A stretch of 64,000 bases of DNA, taken from Candidatus Haliotispira prima. GTDB lineage: Bacteria > Spirochaetota > Spirochaetia > SP-2023. A program made the translations under genes and the position numbers. The notes under the pieces are model-generated. The model worked only from the letters and a program-made list of their open reading frames with translations, had not been told where the DNA came from and searched no databases. This document shows positions 35,901 to 45,409 of this stretch, one piece after another; the first letter of the stretch is position 1; every line of letters begins with the position of its first letter. The stretch covers positions 3,100,001 to 3,164,000 of the forward strand of contig CP123443.1 of the NCBI GenBank assembly GCA_029867005.1. Direction: 5' to 3'.

Positions 35901-35965
35901 CGTCGCCGGCCGGAGGCGGCTTGCAGCCGCAACTCCGGCTCCCCTTTGGGCTTGCGGAGAAATAA
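32960..35965 (+). CDS. ClpB-like AAA+ ATPase with substituted NBD1 Walker A
   Basis: 1001 residues. Order: a Clp N-domain (1-150), NBD1 (about 200-430), a long middle region with low-complexity Lys/Gln/Asn parts (430-640), NBD2 (about 650-900) and a C-domain ([15 protein letters not shown]). NBD2 is intact: [16 protein letters not shown] and [15 protein letters not shown]. In NBD1 the Walker A reads GELGVGRT with Arg247 where Lys is expected, while Walker B ([10 protein letters not shown]) and the pore loop [10 protein letters not shown] are normal. There is no IGF/IGL loop after NBD2 Walker B, so it should not dock ClpP and is more like a disaggregase. It differs enough from ClpB that it may be a paralogue. 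No clear ribosome-binding site is seen; M3 is an alternative start. Confidence 0.85.
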   Translation: MNMEQYTQNCRDTLQVTANMAAEERHGQVGGLHLLVSLLSRDELSRNWLETCDYAFCLSWPVLLTQAREELAKLPHVALEGDVIHSDVWLGQILQNAEQQARKLGDNFVGNEHLVLALADLASKNEKNDNDEDPGSSNCLGLIARAGWDYKLLKEELHTIRKGLDPGPGTSRVVTGASSDRPVASASALISGGDILERFCQDFTALAAVHKLDPVIGRNDEIRRCIQVLLSRTRNNPVLIGELGVGRTAVVKGLARHILAGDVPETLANKRILALDMGALVAGTKYRGEFEERLESVISELRTANGRIILFIDELHSTMGAAGAEGNADATSLLRLALSRGDLHCIGATTPNEYRRHIERDGILEGRFRPVSVCEPDSASALAMLRGLKVRYELYHGVRIRDDALAKAVELSVRYIPHRFLPEKALDLIDEAAGCVRSGLESKPLMLDRLDHCIVQKKMEIYSLRNQGGEEKQEDQGNKENQDSLPSGPNQGDRGPLGILRRELQGLCEERDGIYARWRTERERMEEWRNAKENIETLRRELKECRRTRQYERASLIRCGELPLAWKHLRQIENLSSSSVRQEVKQNKAEQNKEQKPSHIQMLEELRSPDLKLDRPENQSFADWKSPSLREEVGEAEVAAVLSDQIGIPVERMLQSERRHFLNLDRRLAQRIKGQDQAVEAVSCAIRRGKSGLADPLRPLGCFLFLGPTGVGKSELAKALAEEFSVGAVRERKEISPILATERGHHNALIRIDMSEYGERHSIARLIGAPPGYVGYKQGGQLTERIRRQPYSVILLDEMEKAHPEVLNIFLQVLNEGRLNDSQGRTINFCNCILIFTSGLGSRELSEESDREDGIAQIQALLHSSLKSEFLDRLDDIIYFNRLGLREIRQIVRLQLAEVHRLLARQHLQVEIGTRLESFLVYEGYSPEFGVRPLRLAIQNYIHDSLARYLLAENIAEGSLLRLELGADAKVQIQCSQLNGPSPAGGGLQPQLRLPFGLAEK

Positions 35966-36000
35966 CGGCATTGCGGGAGCTTGTCCGCAATGCCGTTTCT
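35965..36000 (+). terminator. Terminator of the ClpB-like gene
   Basis: ACGGCATTGCGG-GAGCTTGT-CCGCAATGCCGT, a perfect 12-bp stem at 35965-35996 starting on the last base of the stop codon, followed by TTTCT. Confidence 0.8.
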
Positions 36001-36086
36001 GCTGTGGGACAGGAGTCCCAAACGGATTTTTACATCACATATTCTTATAGAAGATAGCAGCATGTCCGAACTGTAGTACTTGTTTC

Positions 36087-36134
36087 CGGGCCTTGACCGG
36101 ACCGGCTAAAGAAAAAGTGATCCTCTTTAATCAG
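36087..36134 (-). repeat. Dispersed repeat, copy 1 (LIKEDHFFFSRS)
   Basis: Read on the minus strand this matches 53962-54004 with three mismatches in 43 bases and a 5-base insertion. Two of the three differences are silent in a shared frame that reads LI(K/E)EDHFFFSRS. Here the copy lies inside an open frame that continues from the PrsW gene beyond its TGA stop. This sequence and the stretch to 36239 fill the gap between the terminator and the PrsW gene. Confidence 0.65.
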
Positions 36135-36239
36135 ATAAAGAATCTCTCCGGTCAGCAGCAACTCTTGCCCGGAATGTAGGTGCGGAATCTCACTCCGGGC
36201 ACGATGGGTTCGTGAAAAGCCGTTTTTCTTTGTACATTC

Positions 36240-37100
36240 TCAGCCCAACACCTTCCATAGTTTCCGGACACTGAAAAACAGCAATAACAGTAAGATTGTC
36301 ATTGCTGTAAATCCTTGGCCAAACATCAAGGCGGTGTTGTAGCTGCCATGCCACAGCAGTGCTCTGCCCAGACACGGCCATGCTCTCAGTTCCAAAGGCA
36401 GCTTCAAGGGCGATTTCAAGGGCAATTTCGGGGGTTGCCTTCGCTTTTCAGAATCCTGCATTCGCCCCAGACAGAGGGCTGTCAGGCCACCCAGGCACAG
36501 ATGCACAACAGTGCTGCTAAGCAGCCTCCAATAGATGCTGGCGACACCGTAATTGACCATATACCAAAGGTTCTCCATGGCACTAAAGCCCAGTGCCATG
36601 GCCAAACCGACCAGGCAAAATGATGGCAGGACTGTCGGCCCGGTCGCGGGGTCCGTTTCTGCTTCCGCTTGGTTGCGAAAATGATGACGGAGCAAACAGC
36701 AAAGCAAACAGTACTTAGCCCCTTCTTCCCAGAGAGCAATTGCGGCAAAGGAACGCCACAGAATCCGAAAGGCCTCTTGCTTGGCTCGTACCCAGGCAAG
36801 TTGCTCTAAACCACTGAATTGCCAGAACCAAGAAAACAGGGAATCCTGAGCTTGCTCAACATACCGTTCCGGAACGGCCAGCAATAAGGCTGTCAAAGCA
36901 CCCCAAAACAGGGCGTACCACAGTAAGCCGGCCTCTTTCCTTTCTGTCTCAGATGGGGCAGAGCTGTTCCGGCCCTCTCTGCACAAGTGTCCGTGCCTGT
37001 GGACATGGAGGAGCCGGAGGAGCCGATGGAGCCCCAGAAACGACAAAAGCACAGGCAGCACCCAAAACAGAATCACCAGGGCCAACTGTGTCATTGTCAA
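36240..37100 (-). CDS. PrsW-family intramembrane metalloprotease
   Basis: 286 residues with about seven hydrophobic segments. The conserved PrsW motifs are in order: WEEGAKY (Glu125-Glu126, Lys129), ALGFSAMENLWYM, SSTVVHLCLGG with a membrane His, and LLWHGSYNTALM with His and Asn. PrsW in Bacillus cuts the anti-sigma factor RsiW; other members may have different targets. No sigma or anti-sigma gene is adjacent. After the TGA stop the frame stays open for 64 codons. It lies downstream of jag on the same strand, 57 bases away. Confidence 0.87.
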   Translation of the reverse strand: MTMTQLALVILFWVLPVLLSFLGLHRLLRLLHVHRHGHLCREGRNSSAPSETERKEAGLLWYALFWGALTALLLAVPERYVEQAQDSLFSWFWQFSGLEQLAWVRAKQEAFRILWRSFAAIALWEEGAKYCLLCCLLRHHFRNQAEAETDPATGPTVLPSFCLVGLAMALGFSAMENLWYMVNYGVASIYWRLLSSTVVHLCLGGLTALCLGRMQDSEKRRQPPKLPLKSPLKLPLELRAWPCLGRALLWHGSYNTALMFGQGFTAMTILLLLLFFSVRKLWKVLG

Positions 37101-37157
37101 AATTTTTCTTGTATTTTACTGCGGTATCAGGAGTATCACAAAATGGGAAGACCGGCT

Positions 37158-37922
37158 CTAGTGTGAGCTGCCTTGGTAGATAATGCGAATCTGTTTGTAA
37201 ACACCCTCGCCTTCACTGACGGTGGAGATATTGGGCCAATCATTTAAAGACTTATGAATGATGCGTCGTTCAGAAGGATTCATGGCCTCTAACAGGCGGG
37301 AACTCCTGCGGCTTTCGACCTGAGCAGCAATTCCCCTGGCAATCTTGACGAGCTTCGCTTCGCGACGTTTGCGGTAACCACCTACATCCAATTGTACGCG
37401 CAAATCTGTGGGCACATCGTTTTCTTCATCGTGCAGACGACCCAGATGGGCATTGAGAACGACCTGTAAGGCCTCCAGATGTTTGCCGTGCTTGCCGATC
37501 AACTGAGATGGGTCACCGGAATCCTGCACGCTCAGCAACAGGCACTCGTCCGAGCGGGAGTATAACAGCACATTCCCGTCTTGACCCATGCGGCGTAACA
37601 ACTCCTGCATGAAATCGCGAATCCGACCCTCCCAAACCTTGGGTTCCTGTATCTCCTGCCAGTTGTACAGCTCATCCGATTCTGCGGTCTCATCGCCGGA
37701 ATCGCTTCCCTTGCCCGTCCCATCGATTTCCCGGTCGATCTCATCGAGCCAGTTCTGCTGCTCTTCATGATGCGGATAGACACGAATACGGACACTGTCC
37801 TTGCGAAACAGGCCCCCTTCGCTCTCCAATATCTCTACATCAAATTGACTGCTGTCCAGTTCCATGGCTTCGCTGGCACGTTCAATCGCCTCTTGTTCGG
37901 TCTTACCGATAAATTCATACAT
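37158..37922 (-). CDS. jag: RNA-binding protein Jag/KhpB
   Basis: 254 residues, AAGGAG ten bases before the ATG. Order: Jag-N domain (1-50; MYEFIGKTEQEAIERA, GLFRKDSVRIRV), an acidic linker, a KH domain with the GxxG-type loop LIGKHGKHLEAL, and an R3H domain (LLEAMNPSERRIIHKSLND) that binds single-stranded nucleic acid. KhpB works with KhpA in RNA binding and cell-division control in several bacteria. It is the last gene of the rpmH-rnpA-yidD-yidC-jag block, a widespread arrangement. Confidence 0.94.
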   Translation of the reverse strand: MYEFIGKTEQEAIERASEAMELDSSQFDVEILESEGGLFRKDSVRIRVYPHHEEQQNWLDEIDREIDGTGKGSDSGDETAESDELYNWQEIQEPKVWEGRIRDFMQELLRRMGQDGNVLLYSRSDECLLLSVQDSGDPSQLIGKHGKHLEALQVVLNAHLGRLHDEENDVPTDLRVQLDVGGYRKRREAKLVKIARGIAAQVESRRSSRLLEAMNPSERRIIHKSLNDWPNISTVSEGEGVYKQIRIIYQGSSH

Positions 37923-38013
37923 GTTGTGCTAACTCCTTATCCAACCCGTCTGCATTCTGAGGGCTTGCATGTCTGATATTGCTTCTCCGGATATGCCTCT
38001 GTCTCAACTCGCC

Positions 38014-40086
38014 TCAACTTCGCCGCCTCCTCTGTTTGGCCTTGGACTGCCCGGAATTCTTCGACCCGGAATTTTTGGGCTTAGGCGTAGGCTCGGTGGC
38101 AGTCTCGTTGCGGATGCTCCCACTGCGTCGACTGGTGTGACGAATGTAATTCTTACTTTGTCGGGCAACCACGGCATCAGCCTCATGTTTGATCTCCGTT
38201 TCATGGACTTTGTAGTATTTGGTCATCAGTAGCTGCTGAACCATCATCAGCAAGTTTGAGATGGTCCAGTATAAAATCAGTCCGGAAGGCATATTGTACA
38301 AAATGATGGAAAAGAAGATCGGCATGTATACGGTGAACATGCGCTGCTGCATCTTGTTTTGCATTGGCGGTTGAGAGGCCTGCATCAGCTTGCTGGAAAT
38401 CAATTGGGAACCCAGGTAAATCAACGGCAGCAGACGCAGCGGCACAACCCAGAAACCGACATCCAGACTGTAGATCAGGTCCGGAGACGAAAGATCTCCA
38501 ATCCAGCCGGGAATAAACGTAGCACCGCGCAGCTCGAAGTAGCGATAGAACAAATTGGCAATGGCAATCAGAATTGGCATCTGAACCAGCAATGGCAGAC
38601 AGCCCCCTATTGGGTTGACTTGCTCTCTGCGATAGAGCTCGCTCATTTCCTGTTGCAATCTGCGCGCATCGCCCTTGTATTTTTCCTGCAACTCTTTCAT
38701 TTTTGGCTGGACCGCACGCATTTTACCGGAAGATTTGAACGACTTAACCGTCAACGGATAGAGCAGAAGGCGGACAATCAGGGCAAAGAGAATGATGGCA
38801 AGACCATAGTTGTAGGTAAAGCCGTAAAGCCAAGTCAAAATCCACTTTACCGGTTCCTCGATAAAGCCCAGGCTGAATTTGACGACAGAGTTGAGCGAGG
38901 CATCGGAAAGGCCGAATTCGTTGTCACCGGAATTATTGAAAATGCCCAATTCATCGGAAAGCAAGGGTCCGATATAGTAGTAGAAGGTGTCGTCGGCCAA
39001 GTTGTCGTCAGGCCGCGAGGCGCGGCGTTCAAACAGAAACTGAGAGCTTTCCAGCGGTTTGCCGGAGGCATCCTGACCCAGTCCCCTCACATCGGCACCG
39101 GACCAGTAGACATCTAAACTGCGGCTGGGCAGAACGAAGACGCCAAAGTACTTGCCGCTCATACCGGCCCAAATAGGGCTGCTGTCCAGTCTCTTGTCGC
39201 GTCCGGAACGACTCAATGATATAGTCTTGCTCTTCTTGCCGTTGAAGTAGACGTAGCTTCGCATGTCAGCCGCAGTCCGGTTGCTGCCAATGTGGTCGAC
39301 CTCAGGTCCCATCTGCGGACCGTAGTACAGGCTATAGATCACTTTGCGGTCATTCCGAAAGAGGGGTTCTCCGGATTTCCGTTGGAGACGCACACTGACT
39401 TTAATCATGTATTCGTCCCGGGCAAATTCCAAAGTCTTTTCCAGAATATACGGGGCAGCACTCTCCAATTCGTTCTCCAAATTAAATTCGGCGGTGAAGC
39501 GATAGGCCAACGGTCCGATCTTTTCGGTATCGAACGGCAGCATCACCGCCCGACCATTGTTGAGATCACCCAAGTAAACGGTAAAGGGGTAGAGCCCGGA
39601 ATCGACACTGCGCACCATCTCCAGCGGCTGATCATTATTGTTGTGCTCTTTTAATACCAGCGAGCGAAGCACCGCCCCTTCGGGGCTGAGCACGGCTCGA
39701 TAGACATTGGTCTCCACCACAATCGATTCCGTGGATTCCGTGGATTTCCCGGGTTCAATAGATTCAATCGGCTCGACAGACTCCTCAATGAGTCCTTGTC
39801 CGGATCCGGCTTCAGGGTCTTCTTCCCCTGCATCAGAGTCACTCGGACTTTCCGTCTCTGTTTGGGTTCCCACCAAGCGCAGGGTTCCCGGGCCAGGCCC
39901 TGTATCGGCCGCTGAATCAGGTACATCCGGCCGGGACGAATCCACAGCCGGCTCTTGCGGCAGACGGTTTTCCGTCTTGGGGGCAGACCAACTTTGGTAA
40001 TACATCCAGCTTCCGAACAAAACAGTCAAAAATATCAAACCCATGGTTTGCATTCTCTTAGCTCGGTCTGGTTTTTGATGACTCAT
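38014..40086 (-). CDS. yidC: Membrane protein insertase YidC
   Basis: 690 residues, long for the family. One N-terminal membrane segment ([18 protein letters not shown]) is followed by a 100-residue Pro/Glu/Ser-rich spacer, the periplasmic beta-sandwich domain, and the C-terminal insertase core with five membrane helices ([39 protein letters not shown]). The long periplasmic domain shows a Gram-negative-type protein. It ends in a basic tail, RRRRS, that may touch the ribosome. The start codon overlaps the yidD stop by 4 bases (ATGA), so the two are translationally coupled. Confidence 0.95.
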   Translation of the reverse strand: MSHQKPDRAKRMQTMGLIFLTVLFGSWMYYQSWSAPKTENRLPQEPAVDSSRPDVPDSAADTGPGPGTLRLVGTQTETESPSDSDAGEEDPEAGSGQGLIEESVEPIESIEPGKSTESTESIVVETNVYRAVLSPEGAVLRSLVLKEHNNNDQPLEMVRSVDSGLYPFTVYLGDLNNGRAVMLPFDTEKIGPLAYRFTAEFNLENELESAAPYILEKTLEFARDEYMIKVSVRLQRKSGEPLFRNDRKVIYSLYYGPQMGPEVDHIGSNRTAADMRSYVYFNGKKSKTISLSRSGRDKRLDSSPIWAGMSGKYFGVFVLPSRSLDVYWSGADVRGLGQDASGKPLESSQFLFERRASRPDDNLADDTFYYYIGPLLSDELGIFNNSGDNEFGLSDASLNSVVKFSLGFIEEPVKWILTWLYGFTYNYGLAIILFALIVRLLLYPLTVKSFKSSGKMRAVQPKMKELQEKYKGDARRLQQEMSELYRREQVNPIGGCLPLLVQMPILIAIANLFYRYFELRGATFIPGWIGDLSSPDLIYSLDVGFWVVPLRLLPLIYLGSQLISSKLMQASQPPMQNKMQQRMFTVYMPIFFSIILYNMPSGLILYWTISNLLMMVQQLLMTKYYKVHETEIKHEADAVVARQSKNYIRHTSRRSGSIRNETATEPTPKPKNSGSKNSGQSKAKQRRRRS

Positions 40087-40574
40087 CTACGTATTTCCTT
40101 TCGGCTGCTTCTCTCGGCATTTGAGCCGAGTATTTTTTTCTTGTCCACTGTCAGCATCCGAGGCCCCAATTCCTCAAGGTCCGGAACCGGGTCCCAACCA
40201 CCCGGGTTCCACGGGTGGCAACGCAGGATTCGGTTTAGGCTCAGCGAAATGCCGCGCCACAGTCCGTACTTCCGCAAAGCCTCCCCACAATAGCAGGAAC
40301 AACTGGGGTAGAAACGGCAGGAACGGGGCAGCAGGGGCGATAATATACACTGGTAGAGCTTGATCACAACATATAGCGGATAGCCCAAATACATCGCCGA
40401 GCGGGAAACAACTTGTCGCAGGAAACCAAGGCGGTTACCCTTATCCTGTTTCGGCTTCGGTCGTACAACTATACAACTTGATACTTCTCTTGCTGATTCC
40501 CCTCTTGCCAAATCATCAAAATCATCCATTGGAAGGCCTCGCGCGGGAAGGTCTCGCGCGCATATTTCTGTCAT
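40083..40574 (-). CDS. yidD: Membrane protein insertion efficiency factor YidD
   Basis: 163 residues. The C-terminal 85 match Yid[23 protein letters not shown] followed by [26 protein letters not shown]. YidD assists YidC-dependent insertion at the inner membrane through an amphipathic helix. The first 60-70 residues are an unusual extension without a known domain. The start overlaps the rnpA stop (ATGA), and its stop overlaps the yidC start. Confidence 0.92.
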   Translation of the reverse strand: MTEICARDLPARGLPMDDFDDLARGESAREVSSCIVVRPKPKQDKGNRLGFLRQVVSRSAMYLGYPLYVVIKLYQCILSPLLPRSCRFYPSCSCYCGEALRKYGLWRGISLSLNRILRCHPWNPGGWDPVPDLEELGPRMLTVDKKKILGSNAERSSRKEIRR

Positions 40575-41416
40575 TTATAACGACCGGGAAGGCTTGTTAC
40601 AGGAGGCTCGTCACAGAAAGCTCGTTGTAAAAGCCGCAGCCATTGCCCACTCATTGGCCTTCTAAGACTCTCGAGCAAATTTTCATAACGTTGAAGCTCC
40701 ACGACAAAAGCGGGATTCCTTGCCCCAGGCCAAAAAACCGCCGACAGTGAATCGGACGCGAGGGTTTGCCCCTCTTTCCTTTCATCATACTCCGCTTCTG
40801 CGGCTTCGCGGCAGACAACCAGTCCCCAGTGGTAACTCAGGGATTGCTCAAAGTGCAGACAAGCCGTTTGCAGACAGGTCGTTCCGAGTATAGTATCCCC
40901 AAAAGAAACTCCGGGGCTATGCTCCCAATCTCCAACGAACTTGCGACAAGCGGCTTCTGCCGCTTGTCGGGAAAGCTCCCGCAAACGATCTCTGCTATGG
41001 CGGTAGAACTCACGCTGCAAACGTTTGGCATGGTTGCGTTGCACCGCAGAACCCAAACGATTAGCCGGGCTGATGAAGACTTTGTCCCGGACCACAGCCT
41101 GTGGCCGGGCCACAAAACTCAGCCGCAGGCCGGATTCCCGCATGCTACCAACAAGCCCCAACGTTTTAGAACCCGGAGCAGGAGAACGAATCGTCTCCGA
41201 CAGAGCCATCTCTAAACTCTCCGCCGTCCACCGGGACAAAGCTACTTTCGGAATCAGAGGAACTGCACCAGCCTGATTTCGACGGCCTCCGCCATTAACT
41301 TGCTTTCGGTCTTGCTTTCTGCTTCTGCCGGGTCTGCGCCGTTCCGAATGAGGGAACAATCCCGCTATTTCACTTTTTCGACGCAGGACATCCGCTCTAG
41401 TAAGGCTTTTTCTCAT
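40571..41416 (-). CDS. rnpA: RNase P protein subunit, enlarged
   Basis: 281 residues against the usual 110-130. The start [17 protein letters not shown] matches the RnpA N-terminus. About 75 extra residues follow, rich in Arg/Lys/Gly/Ser (22-97), before the second half resumes at [16 protein letters not shown]. The RNA-binding signature [18 protein letters not shown] (119-136) keeps the key Arg-Asn and Lys-Arg residues. A further long C-terminal part (about 180-281) is not recognised. The protein pairs with RNase P RNA to mature tRNA 5' ends. Its start lies 20 bases inside rpmH. Confidence 0.88.
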   Translation of the reverse strand: MRKSLTRADVLRRKSEIAGLFPHSERRRPGRSRKQDRKQVNGGGRRNQAGAVPLIPKVALSRWTAESLEMALSETIRSPAPGSKTLGLVGSMRESGLRLSFVARPQAVVRDKVFISPANRLGSAVQRNHAKRLQREFYRHSRDRLRELSRQAAEAACRKFVGDWEHSPGVSFGDTILGTTCLQTACLHFEQSLSYHWGLVVCREAAEAEYDERKEGQTLASDSLSAVFWPGARNPAFVVELQRYENLLESLRRPMSGQWLRLLQRAFCDEPPVTSLPGRYK

Positions 41417-41552
41417 CAGAGATAGTCAGTTTCTGCCGGCCTTTTCTGCGGCGGCGGCGCAGGACATCTTGTCCTCCGGGGGTAGCCATACGGGCACGAA
41501 AACCAAATTTACGGTTGCGCTTTACGCGGCTGGGATTATAGGTCGGCTTCAC
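41397..41552 (-). CDS. rpmH: 50S ribosomal protein L34
   Basis: 51 residues from a GTG at 41550-41552 with AAGGAG five to ten bases before; the frame extends further upstream, but this start gives the family N-terminus. [21 protein letters not shown] and the Arg/Lys-rich [14 protein letters not shown] are diagnostic. It overlaps rnpA by 20 bases in another frame. The 455 bases upstream (41553-42007) contain no gene and no DnaA-box-like TTATCCACA sequence. Confidence 0.93.
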   Translation of the reverse strand: MKPTYNPSRVKRNRKFGFRARMATPGGQDVLRRRRRKGRQKLTISDEKKPY

Positions 41553-41579
41553 GACACTCTCCTTAACAACAAGGTACAA

Positions 41580-42007
41580 TCAATAGATACAGAGCCGCAA
41601 TACCAAAACGACAGAACCGCCGCAGGTATGAGGCATGTAATTTATATACCGAAATAGTAATGATATAGCTAAGTATCTGCGGAGCCGGACGCTATAAACC
41701 CGGAGCTCCCCGGAAACACCCGCACAGTCTACTCAAAGGGACGTTCAGTGACAAGGACATCTATGAATTCTGTATATTCTGCGTATGGCAAGAAAAGTGT
41801 GTACGCAATCGCCACAGTCTTAAAGCTTACCCCAATTTTAAAAGGATTTATACGCAAACGGAAACAGGACGACAGACTTAACGTTCAGCCCACAGCAGAC
41901 ACATGAGACCGGAACCCGCATGTTCATTCTTTCACTCTCCCTCGGTCCGTGCCTATGTTCCGGCTCTGTTTTGTCCTCCGGCACGAATACAGACATTTTT
42001 TCACAGA
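41580..42007. other. Intergenic region upstream of rpmH
   Basis: No convincing gene. AT-rich elements near 41650-41670 (ATATAGC, ATATACC) may belong to the rpmH promoter on the minus strand. DnaA boxes, often found next to rpmH when dnaA is adjacent, are not seen, so this is probably not the origin. Confidence 0.35.
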
Positions 42008-43192
42008 TCATGTGTCCTGTTTCTGTCTCCCCCGATCTTGTAATTGCCGAACTAAACCATAAGGCAAAATGTATTTTAACATTTTTTTGAGCTGATTTGA
42101 CCAAGGGAGGGCTCTTTGCTGCTGCCAATGCCGTCTAATCTGAAATGTCGGGGCTTCGGTCACGAACAGTTTTTGGAGATCCGAAGGAGATATATCGATT
42201 CTGATTTGTTCCTGCCAAAGCGAGCCGGAATCGACAAGATCGGGCCAAAATTGCAGACTATGGGCATACGAAATACCCTGTTCCAGATTGTCTTGCCGCT
42301 CATTGGCATCCAGGCTGCAATAATGCGAGGCAAGATTTTGACGGATGGTCCAAATCATGCCCGGAAGCAATGTGTTTTCGGTTAATCCATCACTGACGTT
42401 CAAACTGTCGCTGCTAATTTTGGCCAGGCCGTACAGGTCTGCGGCCACATTCGTGTGCAACGTGCCCGGTCCAAGTTTTGGCAAACATAGTGCCAAGGAT
42501 GGTGACGAGCATGTTGTGTCAGCATGCTCGTCACCATCCTTGGTATCGCACACACCAGATTTCGTCTGAAGACCGTAGCGTAGGCTGTAATACCAATTAC
42601 AGATTGGATGGGTCCAAAATTCCCAACCCGCCAAGGTATCACCCCGAAAAAACCGCTGCTCCAATACGGCATTCTCCACGTGGATACAAGAGGAAAGATC
42701 AATCACAGGGTCGCGCATTCGTACCTGTTTGTCGCTAAGTCGGGAAAAATAGAAGCGAAACTTTCGGAACCCGGGTTGTTGCAACAAGTCCTTTAGGCTG
42801 TCCACGGCTGCCTGTTCCGCCGCAGGTTGCCCAATCCCTTCCGAAGATCTGATCAAACCGTAAAACCGGCGAAGCACAGCCGCACCGGTATCAACCAATA
42901 ACATGTGCCATGTCGTCAAGGGCTCCTGCTGTTCGAGCTCTCGCAGCAGCTTACGCCAGCCCGAATCATGACCGTCAAAGCCACCGTTCGCACTCTCTCC
43001 GGATCCGTTCCCAAATCCATCCAAAAGTTTTGTATGCGGCTCAATATCTTGCAATACCACAAACAAAACTAAACATTTGGCTGGGGTTTGACGGCGGAAA
43101 TGGGGAGCAGGTCCGCCGTCCGGTTGTACCGTTCCTGACTGCCCCGACTGTCCCTCGGATTCTTTCGGAGAGCTTACAAAACGGTAAAACAT
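42008..43192 (-). CDS. Unknown protein in a glycosyltransferase operon
   Basis: 394 residues, no recognised domain. It lies last in a minus-strand run behind two glycosyltransferases. The C-terminus LKKMLKYILPYGLVRQLQDR matches the LPYG-type basic tail of the neighbouring transferases, so it probably acts at the same place. A segment ESWxxLLREL-like (WRKLLRELEQQEPLTTWHMLLVDTGA) and FRFYFSRLSDKQVRMRDPV look folded. A 21-bp perfect hairpin (42493-42543) lies inside the frame and encodes the Cys/Ser/Asp-rich DGDEHADTTCSSPS. It could be a diverged glycosyltransferase or a glycan-modifying enzyme. Confidence 0.65.
   Translation of the reverse strand: MFYRFVSSPKESEGQSGQSGTVQPDGGPAPHFRRQTPAKCLVLFVVLQDIEPHTKLLDGFGNGSGESANGGFDGHDSGWRKLLRELEQQEPLTTWHMLLVDTGAAVLRRFYGLIRSSEGIGQPAAEQAAVDSLKDLLQQPGFRKFRFYFSRLSDKQVRMRDPVIDLSSCIHVENAVLEQRFFRGDTLAGWEFWTHPICNWYYSLRYGLQTKSGVCDTKDGDEHADTTCSSPSLALCLPKLGPGTLHTNVAADLYGLAKISSDSLNVSDGLTENTLLPGMIWTIRQNLASHYCSLDANERQDNLEQGISYAHSLQFWPDLVDSGSLWQEQIRIDISPSDLQKLFVTEAPTFQIRRHWQQQRALPWSNQLKKMLKYILPYGLVRQLQDRGRQKQDT
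42493..42543. repeat. 21-bp perfect inverted repeat inside a coding region
   Basis: Arms 42493-42513 and 42523-42543 (CCAAGGATGGTGACGAGCATG and its complement, given in part) with a 9-base loop. It is within the gene at 42008-43192, not at a gene end. Confidence 0.85.
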
Positions 43193-43262
43193 CTATCACA
43201 ACCTATGGCAGAAGGGTTCTGCCTGTCGACCATATTGGGGGACACCGTGAACACGACAGTCT

Positions 43263-44444
43263 CTACCGAAATTTTCTGCACTGTACATAACGCACGAAAC
43301 CGTAAGGCAGGAAACGCTTCGCGGTGCGTAATCGTTCCCTTAGACGGGCCTTGTACAAAGTCCATGCATCCCAAGAATCGGCTGTTTCCGGCTCAGTACC
43401 CTGCTCCACCGCCACACCACGCCTGAGCAACTCGGCCTCCAAGTCCAAAATACTGAGGGAGCTAAAGACAAACGGCGAATCTTTCTGCTCAAAGAAGGTC
43501 AACAGTTTCTGATAGAGAGCCATACGCTCACCGACAGTTAGATTTTCCAAAGCTTCAAAAATTATGCTCTGTATGTTTTGGGCCATGGGCAAACTGCCCG
43601 GCCGAAATTCACGGAGTCGGACATCACTATTCACCAAATGATATATCATCTGTAAGCTGGTTAATGCTGAGGAGATTTTTTTGAGCCGGAATTCCTCACT
43701 TTTGTTCCGCCAAGTCCCTGCGCTGGCCTGATTGTGATAATACAAAGGCTTTTTGAGCACCGCAATATTCCTCGCCCGCAAAGCCAGAAACAGTGCCTGC
43801 ATATCATCCGTGGAAGCGTACAGGGGCACCTTCGGTAAGCAGGAGTATATTTGTCGTCGCAAATCAGTTTTGACCAAAGTCCCGCAGTCTATGATAAAGT
43901 ATTCCAACTTTAACAATCTTGTGAACAGAGAATGGTGTAAACCCTTAGCCGAAATTTCCGGCCCGTAGTTGCTGTTGAAGACCTGCTTGTCACCGACAAT
44001 ATTCCTGTGCAGGCACATCACTATGTCAAAGTCGTTTGCCTTGGCGTATCGGTACATCCCGGCGACATAGTCACGCGCCGGATAGTCATCGGCATCGAGC
44101 ACACAACAGTATTCACCTGCCAGATCTTTACTGTACTCGTTGATGATTTGGTACTGCCCCAGATTTTTTGCCAAGTTGACGGCTCGAATACGCGAATCCT
44201 GTCGGGTGTATTGCTCGCACAGTTGCCAAGTACCGTCCGTGCTGCAATCATTGACAATGAGCAAATCCCAAGAGGCATCGCTCTGCCGGAGCACTCCCTC
44301 TACACACCGTCCAATATAATTTTCATAGTTATACGCCGGAATCAGGAAGGAGACTTTTGGTCCGGGGAGATTACTGCTTTCCCAAGCGGATGCGCAAGAA
44401 GACACCCAAGCGGACAAATGAGAGAGGCTGGCCCGGTCTGCCAT
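43263..44444 (-). CDS. GT2-family glycosyltransferase
   Basis: 393 residues from the ATG at 44444, which overlaps the upstream stop as TGATG; the longer open frame to 44666 runs back through the upstream gene and is rejected. GT-A motifs: VSFLIPAYNYENYIGRC, LLIVNDCSTDGT, LDADDYPARDY with the metal-binding DADD. The middle has STDDMQALFLALRAR and AGTWRNKSEEFRLKK, shared with the gene at 55259 (TDDLQGFFLASRAR, SGTWRN). The tail AKRFLPYGFVRYVQ is the LPYG type. Part of a three-gene unit (45409 to 42008). Confidence 0.87.
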   Translation of the reverse strand: MADRASLSHLSAWVSSCASAWESSNLPGPKVSFLIPAYNYENYIGRCVEGVLRQSDASWDLLIVNDCSTDGTWQLCEQYTRQDSRIRAVNLAKNLGQYQIINEYSKDLAGEYCCVLDADDYPARDYVAGMYRYAKANDFDIVMCLHRNIVGDKQVFNSNYGPEISAKGLHHSLFTRLLKLEYFIIDCGTLVKTDLRRQIYSCLPKVPLYASTDDMQALFLALRARNIAVLKKPLYYHNQASAGTWRNKSEEFRLKKISSALTSLQMIYHLVNSDVRLREFRPGSLPMAQNIQSIIFEALENLTVGERMALYQKLLTFFEQKDSPFVFSSLSILDLEAELLRRGVAVEQGTEPETADSWDAWTLYKARLRERLRTAKRFLPYGFVRYVQCRKFR

Positions 44445-45409
44445 CACCAGACTGTGCTCGCCCTTATCTTGTCCCGCCGCCGGAGCAACTGTAGTGCCCG
44501 GACTGGCAGGAGGGTCTTGAGCACACGCTTTAGCAACCGAAAGGAAGCAAAGCCTTGTTGTTTGAAGAGCTGCTTCATCTGTTGACGCACGGATTCTGAT
44601 TCCACAACCGCAAGCTTGCGAACAGAGACTCTCCCGGAATATAAAGTGCCATCCATGGGGCTCCAAGCCTCGCCATTGAAATGCGTTCCGCCATCGTAAC
44701 CGATATGCACAGCCAAAGCCTTACCCGAATAAAAAGTCAGCATACCCTGTAGGAACAGAGAGCTATAGAAGCGTACTCCCCACGAACTGTTGCGCCCGGC
44801 AATCTGGTCTCGCAGCATCTGAGTGTAAGGATAGTAGTTATCATAGTCGAACTGTCGGGTCAATTTGCCCTGTTGGAGCTGCTTCAGCAGCTTTTCACCG
44901 TCAAAACTGACTTTTTCCCAGACCCTCTGCCACGTAGCCCAAGCAAAGTCACCATTCATCTGAGCAAAAAACAAATCCGGCAGATTGGGCAGATCGAAGA
45001 CCTGAGCCCGGATCGATCCCAGTTTCTCCTCATCTCGGTACAGATGAAGGGAGTCATTCATAAATTCCAGAAAATAAGGATTCACCAGCACATCGTCTTC
45101 GAGCACAATAACCCTGCCGTGCCTTGCTATGACCTCGCTGACACCTCTGATCACTGTGGGTGCTAAACCTTCATTTTCTGTGGCCTCAATGATTTCGATA
45201 CGTTCAAAGGACTGTTGCCAACATTCCCGTTTCACAAGCTGTCGCACAGCCTCGACCATGGCCCGATCTTCCGGATCATTCTTAGGGCCATCGGCATAAA
45301 TGTACAATACGCTTGCACCGGCCAGCGTATTCTCGGACAAGGCCCCCAAAGTTTGCTCCAGGTGGCGAAGGCGATTGTAACAAAATAGCACTATGGGTGC
45401 ATTGGTCAT
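44444..45409 (-). CDS. GT-A-fold sugar transferase (GT13/GT2-like)
   Basis: 321 residues from the ATG at 45409 with GGAAG upstream. It starts APIVLFCYNRLRHLEQTLGAL, the mark of a group of bacterial transferases related to GnT-I-like enzymes; then VLYIYADGPKNDPED, RVIVLEDDVLVNPYFLEFM (EDD as the metal site) and GDFAWATWQRVWEK. It probably adds a sugar to a surface glycan; donor unknown. First gene of the unit with 43263 and 42008, coupled to the next by TGATG. Confidence 0.85.
   Translation of the reverse strand: MTNAPIVLFCYNRLRHLEQTLGALSENTLAGASVLYIYADGPKNDPEDRAMVEAVRQLVKRECWQQSFERIEIIEATENEGLAPTVIRGVSEVIARHGRVIVLEDDVLVNPYFLEFMNDSLHLYRDEEKLGSIRAQVFDLPNLPDLFFAQMNGDFAWATWQRVWEKVSFDGEKLLKQLQQGKLTRQFDYDNYYPYTQMLRDQIAGRNSSWGVRFYSSLFLQGMLTFYSGKALAVHIGYDGGTHFNGEAWSPMDGTLYSGRVSVRKLAVVESESVRQQMKQLFKQQGFASFRLLKRVLKTLLPVRALQLLRRRDKIRASTVW

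Noticed and set aside
38359-39117. Plus-strand frame of 252 codons opposite yidC
   Set aside because: Antisense to a well-supported yidC; Gln/His/Arg-rich shadow translation.
41553-42007. Possible replication origin next to rpmH
   Set aside because: No dnaA gene and no DnaA-box-like repeats are visible; the block order alone is not evidence for an origin.
44447-44666. Extended N-terminus for the GT2 gene at 43263
   Set aside because: It would overlap the upstream transferase by 220 bases; the TGATG junction at 44444 gives a natural start.
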